Source of the DNA: Elymus sibiricus
Taxonomy: Eukaryota; Streptophyta; Magnoliopsida; Poales; Poaceae
Direction of reading: 5' to 3'
Assembly (NCBI GenBank): GCA_039707655.1
Contig: CM077670.1
Span: forward strand, 145,494,001 to 145,558,000
DNA: 64,000 nucleotides
Shown: positions 56,219-64,000 of the stretch, one piece after another
Position numbering within the stretch: the stretch's first letter is position 1
Layout: the number at the start of each line of letters is the position of its first letter
The notes under the pieces: generated by a model
Database searches by the model: none
What the model was told of the DNA's origin: nothing
Seen by the model: only the letters and a program-made list of their open reading frames with translations
Translations under genes and position numbers: made by a program

Positions 56219-57237
56219 ATCCGTCTATTTTGCGGGTGGTGCGATGCATTTCCGTAGCTGAGACACGTGGAAACATCATGAACCTCGGATAGCTCTGGAG
56301 GCAATTCTAACTGATAAGCCACTTTGCCCACTCTGGTCATAACTGGAAACGGACCGATGTACCTTGGTGCGAGCTTTCCCTGAGTATGAAACCTTTTGAC
56401 TCCTTTCATGGGGGTAACTCGGATATATGCATATTCACCTGGTTCGAAGCTGATCTGCCTATGCTTTGAGTCATAGTAACTCTTCTGACAAGTTTTTGCC
56501 ACTTGTAGTCTGTCTCGAATTTCTTTAACTTGCTTTTCTACTTCCATCATCAAATCAGTCCCGAAGATTCGGCTGTCTCCTGTCTGAGACCAGTTCAGCG
56601 GGGTACGACACTTACGTCCATATAGAGCCTCAAAGGGTGACATCTTGAGGCTAGTCTGATAGCCGTTGTTGTATGAAAACTCAGCATACGGCAGGCTGTC
56701 TTCCCATTTGGGTCGATGAGCAAGAGCGCATGCCCAAAGCATGTCTTCCAAGATTTGATTTACCCGCTCTATCTGCCCATCTGTCTGAGGGTGATAAGCA
56801 GTGCTATGCTTCAAAGCGGTTCCCAAGGCTTGGTGTAGACGTAGCCAGAACGCTGAGGTAAACAAAGATCCTTGGTCTGAAGTGATAGTCCTGGCTATCC
56901 CATGCAGACTGACAATCCTAGATATGTAAAGTTGAGCGAGTTGGTCTGCATGGTAGGTTGTCCTTATTGGAATAAAGTGGGCCATTACCTTGAGTAACAT
57001 TGGGTCACCAGATTGAGCCTTTCGGATTTCGTCTTCTAGGGTAGGGGTTACTTCCAAGGTAACCGAGCAGGTTGCATCACAAAGGATCATATTGAGCTGA
57101 GCTATTTCTTCTTGAAGTGCTAGGTGCAGACGCTCGATTAATGAGTTTGCGGTGGCCGGTTTGCGACTAAGAGCATCGGCGACCACATTTGCTTTTCCAG
57201 GGTGATAGTTGATACCCAGGTCATAATCTTTGACCAA
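56215..57237 (-). pseudogene. Element G integrase with internal deletion
   Basis: The frame starts in the RNase H tail (YHPGKANVVADALSRKP) and reaches EIRKAQSGDPMLLK. It then jumps directly to VMAHFIPIRTTYHADQLAQL. Relatives have about 130 residues here that hold the His/Cys zinc region and the first catalytic Asp; both are gone, and the join is in frame. The rest has SDQGSLFTS (second Asp), YHPQTDGQIERVNQ (Glu), MSPFEALYGRKCRTPL and a GPY/F-like RYIGPFPVMTRVG. After LSEVHDV a frameshift leads to a short wrong C-terminus. Confidence 0.87.
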
Positions 57238-57255
57238 CTCAAGCCATCTTCTTTG

Positions 57256-57771
57256 TTAGAGGTTCAGGTCTGGTTGTGTGAATATATACTTGAGACTCTT
57301 GTGGTCAGTGTAGATTTGGCAACGTTTTCCAATGATGTAATGCCTCCAGATTTTTAAGGCATGGACCACAGCTACCATCTCTAGGTCATGTGTAGGATAA
57401 CTCCCCTCATGCGGTCGGAACTGTCTTGATGCATAGGCCACGACCTTTCCATCTTGCATAAGTACACACCCAATGCCACGCCTGGATGCGTTGCAATAGA
57501 TGTCGAAGCTCTGGTAGATATCTGGGAGAGTCAACACTAGAGCGGTGGTCAAACGGGTCTTTAGCTCATTGAAACTGTTCTCACATGCTTCCGTCCATAT
57601 GAACTTCTGATTCTTCTTGAGTAGTTCAGTCATTGGCTTGGCAATCTTTGAGAATCCTTCAATGAAGCGACGGTAATAACCTGCCAGACCCAAGAAACTC
57701 CTGATTTCTGTCACTGAAATAGGTGTCTTCCAATTTAATACTTCTCTGACTTTGCTTTGATCCACGGCCAC
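57256..57771 (-). pseudogene. Element G RNase H with reverse transcriptase connection
   Basis: Reads [40 protein letters not shown], then RNase H with [20 protein letters not shown] (first Asp of the usual YCDAS changed to Asn), [20 protein letters not shown] (Glu) and [13 protein letters not shown] (Asp). TAA at 57256 interrupts DLNL*QRRWLEL. Loss of the first acidic residue would impair catalysis. Confidence 0.88.
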
Positions 57772-58408
57772 TCTTGAGCGGAAAGAGTATGCCCAAGGAA
57801 TCCCACTTCCTTAAGCCAAAATTCACATTGGCTAAACTTGGCGTAGAGTTGATGAGCGCGTAATCGCTCCAACACTGCTCGAAGATGCTGCTTGTGCTCT
57901 TCTTCACTTTTGGAATATATGTGGATGTCATCAATGAACACCACTACAAACTTGTCCAGGAAGTCCATGAACACCTTGCTCATCATGTGCATGAAGAATG
58001 CAGGAGTGTTGGTCATCCCAAAGGACATGACTGTATACTCATACAGCCCATATCGTGTAGTGAATGTTGTCTTGGGGATATCTTCTTTTCTGATTTTCAG
58101 CTGGTGATACCCGGTGCGCAAATCAATCTTGGAGAACACTTGAGCTCCACTAAGTTGATCGAACAAATCATCGATCCTGGGCAGCGGGTATTTATTCTTG
58201 ATTGTGACATCATTGAGAGTGCGGTAGTCAACACACATCCGGAGACTGCCTCCTTCTTGCCCACGAATATTGTAGGTGCACCCCAAGGAGATGAACTGGG
58301 GCGAATATATCCTTTTTGGAGCATATCTTCCAATTGCTTCTTCAACTCCACTAGTTCGGATGAAGGCATACGATAATATTTCTTGTAAATTGGTGCGGTC
58401 CCGGGCAC
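57735..58408 (-). pseudogene. Element G reverse transcriptase
   Basis: Begins [22 protein letters not shown] and [16 protein letters not shown], then a frameshift near 58280 into [20 protein letters not shown]. It goes on to [37 protein letters not shown] and the catalytic [17 protein letters not shown] (F-I-D-D). It ends with [20 protein letters not shown] and a frameshift near 57780. No active-site loss is seen. Confidence 0.88.
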
Positions 58409-58503
58409 AAGCTCGATTTAAAATTCAAGCTCTCGATCAGGTGGCATGCCTGGCAATTCATCTGGAAACACATCTGGGAATTCACAGACCACTGGGACTA
58501 GAT

Positions 58504-58998
58504 TCATATCTGTAGTAATTGCTGCATAAACAATCCCTTTCTTTGGTTGGCTCGATCGGCAAAGAACCGAGCAGACTGGCTCGAGGGATTTATTAGCGTG
58601 ACTTCTCTTGTTGCGCAGTTGATGTAGACCTGGTGTCTTGTCAACCAATCCATCCCCAAAATAATATCCAATGTTGGAGATTCAATGGATACTAGGGATG
58701 CGGGGAACATAACTCCATTGATTGTTATTTTCAATCCTCGGCATACCATATTTGTCCTAAGCATGGATCCGGGGGATTGTACCACCATAACTTTGACCAA
58801 AAGAGTATAGGAAAGTCGATGTTGGACAACAAAACTCCGCGAAATAAAAGAATGGGAAGCCCCGGAATCGAATAAAATTGTTGCAGGTATGTCATTAACA
58901 GGAAACATACCAATGACCACATCGGGAATTTCGGAGGCTTCGGCGGAGATATGATGAACTTGCCCTTGAATATACTTTTGGTTGGGGAATTGCCCCAC
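58504..58998 (-). pseudogene. Element G protease
   Basis: An aspartic protease of the chromovirus type with active site TILFDSGASHSFISRSF (D-S-G) and second-half motifs LDIILGMDWLTRHQVYINCA and REVTLINPS. It joins in frame to the gag zinc region upstream (about 59000-59200) and is intact until about 58550, where the C-terminal reading is lost. Confidence 0.88.
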
Positions 58999-59015
58999 AT
59001 AATTGACTTGAGGCT

Positions 59016-60041
59016 TCAGCTTGGTTGGCGACTTTCCGTTCTTGGGACGCTGCCTAGCCTAATGCCCAGTTTGTGGACATGAGTAACATGCATTGTTACG
59101 CTAACAGTCTTCCTTGATTGGCTTGGTGACCACAGTCTTGATCTGACTTTCATTCTTGATGTTCCCCTGCTGCCAGGTTGGCTTGAACTCGAACTGGGGT
59201 TGTTGCCAAGTACGAACCTTCTGAAAAACTTGCCCTTCTTGGGTCCAAACTTGCGTTTCTGATCTTCATATGCAGTCTTATGATCATTAACAAGTTTGTG
59301 TTCCCTTTCGGCAATGAGTGCCTTGTTCACCAGAGTTTGGAAGTCAGGGAAATCCAGCGTGTTGAGTGCACATCGGAGGGTAAGGTTGAGTCCTCCGAGG
59401 AACCGATCTATCTTCCGTTCTTCGGTGGCCACATCATGTGTAGAATAATGGGCCAAGTGATTGAACTTGTGTAAATACTCACTTACAGTCGAATTCCCTT
59501 GTGTAAGGGTGAGTAATTCTCGCTGCTTGACCTTCAAGATACCGGCGGGAATATGATACTTGCGGAATTTATCTTTGAATTTATCCCAAGTAATCTCGTC
59601 TTCAGCAGGCCACATAATTTTGGTATTGTCCCACCATATAGCAGCTGGTCCTTCCAGATAATGAGTGGTGAAGGGTACCTTATCAGCATCTTCAGTGCGA
59701 GGAATTTCTAGCTTCTTCTCAATGGTCCTCAACCAGTCATCGGCTTCCATCGGATCCACTGCTTGACTGAAACTTGGCGGTTTGGTCCTCTGAAAGTCTG
59801 ACAGCTTGGAGTGATTACCATTGTGATTATTCTGCCCAACCATAGTCTGCATGCTTCTCAGGAACTCCATCAGATCTTGGTTCCTCTTTTCCTCAAACAT
59901 TCGCATAATCTGCTCTGTTGTGGGTGCTTGAGGTGGAGGAGGTGGTGGCTGATATGGTTCTGGAGAATGTCCTGCTTGTCTGGTGGATCGACGAACTGGA
60001 GTATCATCGCCACCATAACAGTTACTGCCACACCTTGTCAT
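59016..60041 (-). pseudogene. Element G gag
   Basis: The most likely start is ATG 60041 (MTRCGSNCYGGDDTPVRRST), right after an acceptor-like TATATAG. Then come a Pro-rich stretch and the capsid region: FQRTKPPSFSQAVDPMEADD, WLRTIEKKLEI, YLEGPAAIWWDNTKIM, WDKFKDKFRKYHIPAGI and LTQGNSTVSEYLHKFNHLAHY. A frameshift near 59230 moves the reading to the zinc knuckle CYSCPQTGH with two TAGs (59101-59103 and 59059-59061) before protease. Confidence 0.87.
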
Positions 60042-60285
60042 CCTATATATGTTTCCCAATACGAAGCATCGAGATGAGCAACATCCATTAGGGAAAAAAA
60101 TAGGAAGGTGAAGCAACAAACCCGGAAGAGAAATCGAGAAAAGCCAAAGCGAATAACGGAAAACAACATAATTATACAATACATCATCCAGCATACATAA
60201 CAGGACAACAACGTGGATAGTACTACTACATGCATACAACCAAACACCACATCATCCTCGTCTACTCGCGATGACAGCGATCGCA

Positions 60286-61095
60286 CTAGCACTCTGACGG
60301 TCGTGCTGGTGTCTCCTCGGTGTCGGATTCCGAATCGGAACTGATAGCGGACACCTCCGGAGCAAAGGAAACACGACGATGCTGATGGGACGACTCTCCC
60401 TCAAGGTCTGGAGTAGGGTGGCTCCGCAGCATCGGAGCGGCTAGGGTAGCGAGAAGCATAGCCCACTAGGCTGGGGACTCATGGGGAGTCACTGCCGAAG
60501 TACCCGAGTTACTCTGAGAAGGTGTGGGAGTCACTGGTGCAGGTGGAGGTAAGGTAACTGGAGGAACAAGCGAGGTATGGATAAGTAAAGGTGGAGCGAA
60601 GGCAGATCGAGCAGCAGCTAGCTCTTCTCGAACGCGGTTCAGCTCCTGGGCTAGGCTGACAATCAGAAAGTATCTAGCCGTTATGTAACGAAACAGGTAG
60701 CTGGCTGACCGGTCACACTCCGGATCAATGTAAGGGAAGCGGATCTGTCCTGACTCAAACATGGACGGATATAAGTAGAAACTTGGGTGAGTCTGCATCT
60801 GAATCTCGTTATAGCACAAGTCAGTGAGAGCCTCGAATGCTGCAAACTGGACCGCCTGGTCGGGTGTAGAAGCAGTCCCACCCTTGATGGAGCGAGTGTA
60901 AGTGCCCACCACAGTACTGTTGTGCATGACGACCTCCGCGTGATACTCATAAACACCATCAGCATGCTGCTCTCGATACACCTGGTACACAGGGTCATCG
61001 CCGTCGGGGTAGAGCCGGCGCCACACGTTGCTAAGCAGATGTGGGAAGTTGGAAGGTGCTGACTCAGACTGATACGGATAAGGGACTGGTGCCAT
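60286..61095 (-). pseudogene. Extra ORF upstream of gag with dsRBD-like N-terminal domain
   Basis: Starting 170 bases inside the 5' LTR, ATG 61095 opens 209 codons to TAG 60466-60468. The same frame then continues to TAG 60286-60288 (269 codons in all), so the first stop looks like a nonsense change. Residues about 17-92 suggest alpha-beta-beta-beta-alpha: HLLSNVWRRLY, PVYQVYREQ, YEYHAEVVM, STVVGTYTRSIKGG, TPDQAVQFAAFEALTDL. This order and the A-x3-AA-x2-AL-x2-L pattern resemble a double-stranded RNA binding domain, but the usual Lys pair before the last helix is absent. A helical segment (LAQELNRVREELAAARS), a Pro/Thr/Ser-rich region and an acidic tail follow. It is not standard retrotransposon machinery; function unknown. 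Confidence 0.65.
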
Positions 61096-61248
61096 CTACA
61101 CTCACAATATTAGCTGATCAGTATTAACAGTAAGCTATATGCTTGCAATGCAACACCCAAGTGCAGCGTCAAACCTCAAATCGCTAGAAAGGCTAAAACT
61201 ACTCTTTACTAACGCGTCGGCTGTCTAGGGCATCCTACAGTCAGCGCG

Positions 61249-61260
61249 GCTCTGATACCA
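61249..61260 (-). other. Primer binding site of element G (initiator Met tRNA type)
   Basis: The minus strand reads TGGTATCAGAGC, five bases inside the 5' LTR. Confidence 0.92.
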
Positions 61261-61265
61261 AGCGT

Positions 61266-64000
61266 TGTGGCACCCCGGCTCAGAGCAACCGGTTTACCTT
61301 GCATTGCCAGCCCAGAGATCAAGTCTTCTGGCAATACACAACAACTTGGTACAAAAAACGACCGCTTTATTGATCTCTAGCGGATACATAGGTTCCAATA
61401 TTACGTGATAAGCGAGGCCAAGCGGCACACACGGTGCGGCTGCACTTATGTATATTATTTAGTAGACATCTCAGGGGCCTCGATGATAAGGGAACTACTA
61501 CGCGGCAGCGGAACGATGAGGTAGTGGAACTCCACTCCACAGGGACACTGCTGGGACACGGCCTAGAGCGCGACATACTGCTCGACATCCACACCATGCA
61601 CGGCTTCTCCTGCATCTGGCATGATAAGCCAGGTGAGTACTTTGAATGTACTCGCAAGCTCACAGCAAACAAAACAAGTACGACAAACAACAACAAGGCA
61701 TTTAACAAGTTGAATACATGAGCATGATTCTATCCAACATGAGGTGTGCGTGAAAAGTTGTCATGGTCCCTGGGACCAACTTACCATTTCGAGGTTACCA
61801 CGTAACCACCGTTCATAACTTACCCACGTGATCCTCACTTGATCACCACTTCTGCATGTGCCATCTTGTGAATATTAGTGTGCTAGTTAATTATATCTGT
61901 TGACCCATGGTGTGACCTAGTACGAACTGTGTCCATATCCGAGGACACGGCTATCGATAGGTTACTCTGCAGAGTTCAGTACACTATACCCACACTACGG
62001 AACTCATGGCCTCGTGCTCCCATTCGGGTGGACCAATGATATTCTGACAAAACCAATCTATTGCATGACAATCTCCCGGCCACTACGACAAACTTCCCTT
62101 TGGGCTATGTCATGGGTGGCCCCGATGTCAACTCATGACATCCGCCACCTCTGTGGCTGCCACCGTCGTGGCCAAACAAAAACATCATCCCAAACAGGGA
62201 CCTCGATACCGTAAAACTCGGGCACACAAGGTTATGACTGCCTACCAGGCCAGGGTAGCGCCAGTGCAGAACCTTCCCTCGTAGGAGGCACCGATGAGAG
62301 GCATGAAAATAGACCACATTAGGGCCTCCCCATCCAGGCAAGTGTGGTTGCACTGGTGAGCTCGATTCGGTGGCACCATGACTCAATCAACAGCATGTTC
62401 AAGTTGAATTAACATCAAATTTAACTTGAAATAAAATGATTCGAGCCATAGTGTGAATGGATGCACGGGTCATGTTCATGAGTGATGAATGCATCTTGCT
62501 ACCATGAGAGCATATGACATATCTCTACTGCACACTTTAGCAAGAAAACATATACCCTACTGCATACTATCAAAATGACATGGAACAAATTCTATGAAAT
62601 AAGTTCTATATAGCAAATCATTTTGATAGTGGGTTAAATGATGAATTTAATTCAAATAAACCAATGTCATTGCAATGCCATCCTTGCATATGAATGTTGT
62701 GGGTTGCCTTGGTTCAGAGGAGTGTCACAATACTCCTGGTCTTCTCCAACACAATTAGGAGCTTCTGAAAATATTTTAAATGCAACAAGAAAATGTCACA
62801 TAAAGCATTTTATTTCACCAGAAATTCTCAACAGCAAGAAAAATTCTGAAATTTGGCATGCATAAACTTTGCCTCAATACAAACCAGTAGCAAAAAGAAT
62901 CAACTCAATTGGACTTATAGAATAAAAGTTATAGGTGGTCAAAGTTGGGGTCGGAAGCTGGTCAAACTATTTTTTAAATGATTTTAAACGAATTTCCATA
63001 ACGGCCATGTCGAAGGCGTATTTCTGGATTACGCCTCCACTTATACCGCTTCGGGAGAGAGAGTGAGAGGCTGATAGTGGGGTCCCACTGTCAGGATTAA
63101 AAGAGAGAGAGAGAGGGAAGAGTAGAGGCGGCGCTGTCGCCGGTGGTTCTCCGGCAAGGAGGCCACGGCGGTCGCCGGAGTTGGGCGGGATGGACTCAGT
63201 GCAGCACGGCGAGCACGCACGTACCCAAGGTGACGGCTGGGGTGGACGGACGGCGATGGGAGGTTCTTCTCCAGAGACGGCGGCGGCGGAGCTTGTCAGA
63301 TTCGGCAATTCCGGCGACGATCCGGCGAGCTAGTGGCACCGTCGAGCTCAGGAGGTCACCACGGTCTCGATGGGAGCAGTGGACGGAGCTGGGAGTGGCT
63401 AGGATGAGTGCATGTTCCAGGGGGACCCGCGGCGGATTCCGGCGATGAACGGCGGCAAGAGGCCCTCCCGGCCTTGCCATGTTCGTTGGGGAGTGATTTG
63501 TGGCCAAGTGGAGTGAGAGGGATGGTTAGAATGAGTCAGGGATGCCTCTATTTATAGATGGACGATGGCCGTGCTCGGGACTCCGCCGGCGACGAGCTGT
63601 AGAAGAGAGGAGGGGAAGATAAGCTCGGGCATGGTGTGGGGGAGGAGCAGTGGTGCACAGGCTACGCGGTGCATGCGTCCAAGCACAGTGCGGTGCACTA
63701 CGCGGAGAAAACGGAGAATGCGCGCCCACTGTTCCGCCGCGTAGCGTTCGGCCGCTTCCGGCGAGCGGCTTGCCGGCATCGGGGAGGAGCAGGACGAGGC
63801 TAGGTGGCGCACTGGGGCCTGCTGGTGAGCTGGGACACGCTGCGGTGGCGAATGGAGAGGGAATGGACGGCGGCAGAGGGACCCGGTGCACAGAGCGCGG
63901 CGAGCGCATGGAATGCACCGTGCTCTCACGCGGTCACCGCGTGCACTGGCACACACGGTGCTTTCGGCGCTGCCAAACAGTGTCATTCGTGAAGTCCCTT
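61266..64000 (-). repeat. Element G 5' LTR, incomplete (2735 bp of about 3.4 kb)
   Basis: Begins (plus) TGTGGCACCCCGGCTCAG and follows the 3' LTR collinearly; the window ends at the point matching 55352. A gap of about 45 bases relative to the 3' LTR lies near 61850. The TATA box (minus TATAAATA) is at 63549-63556 and the poly(A) signal (minus AATAAA) at 61375-61380. Confidence 0.92.

Larger units (their letters stand above)
52575..64000 (-). mobile_element. Element G: Ty3/gypsy chromovirus (Tekay/Del-like), 5' LTR incomplete
   Basis: Minus-strand order is 5' LTR (running off the window), initiator-Met primer site, an extra ORF, gag, protease, reverse transcriptase, RNase H, integrase, chromodomain, polypurine tract and 3' LTR. 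The chromodomain and very long LTRs point to the Tekay/Del chromovirus clade. The left flank AATTC (52570-52574) is the candidate target duplication; its partner is outside the window. The first 345 LTR bases differ at about 18 sites (5 percent). Confidence 0.93.

Noticed and set aside
61249..61260. tRNA-like match TGGTATCAGAGC (also at 14433-14444)
   Set aside because: These are primer binding sites complementary to a tRNA end, not tRNA genes; no cloverleaf surrounds them.
1..64000. Search for a host protein-coding gene, rRNA or tRNA cluster
   Set aside because: Every convincing domain belongs to a retrotransposon or its cargo; the remaining gaps have no supported gene.

Overview
The window reads as Triticeae-type grass heterochromatin (wheat, barley, rye or Aegilops). 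It is a pile of nested LTR retrotransposons, and I can support no host single-copy gene, rRNA, tRNA gene or CRISPR array. The Triticeae assignment rests on LTR types recognised from memory: long chromovirus LTRs of the form TGTAACACC...GGTGCCACA, Athila-type LTRs ending in ...GTATCA or ...TTATCA, and a BARE/Angela-like LTR. It also rests on 10-kb Ty3/gypsy elements of the Tat lineage that carry an extra (archaeal-type) RNase H.

Layout, left to right. (A) 1-7192, minus: Tat-lineage gypsy, from integrase to 5' LTR, running off the left edge. (B) 7193-16015, minus: SIRE-like Copia with both LTRs; element A abuts its 3' LTR inside a G-run. (C) 16016-21934, plus: 3' end and 4.2-kb LTR of a chromovirus-like element. 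(J) 21935-22751 and 32810-32940, plus: one Athila-type LTR split by D. (D) 22752-32809, plus: full-length Tat element with an antisense gene for a B3-domain protein between pol and the 3' LTR. 32941-33749 is unassigned. (H) 33750-37004, minus: Athila-type LTR and adjoining internal DNA. ~37005-38091, minus: BARE-like Copia LTR fragment. (F) 38092-38743 and 48459-52574, minus: another Tat element, split by E and by a solo LTR at 50591-51550. (E) 38744-48458, plus: full-length Tat element with a perfect TTAGG target-site duplication, a deleted RNase H block and an antisense intron-containing coiled-coil gene. (G) 52575-64000, minus: chromovirus with 3.4-kb LTRs, a chromodomain, an integrase deletion and an extra ORF upstream of gag; its 5' LTR runs off the right edge.

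Within each element the genes follow the usual division of labour. Gag forms the particle, protease cuts the polyprotein, reverse transcriptase and RNase H copy the RNA, and integrase inserts the DNA. All are broken to some degree. At least 25 premature stops are TAG where the context suggests CAG (Gln), which fits cytosine deamination at methylated CHG sites. Hand comparison of LTR pairs gives about 2.7 percent divergence for B, about 5 percent for G and roughly 10 percent for D and E. The most interesting content is the cargo: the antisense B3 gene in D, the antisense spliced gene in E, a dsRBD-like ORF in G, and an array of 13-bp dyad motifs just upstream of the TATA box in the LTR of B.
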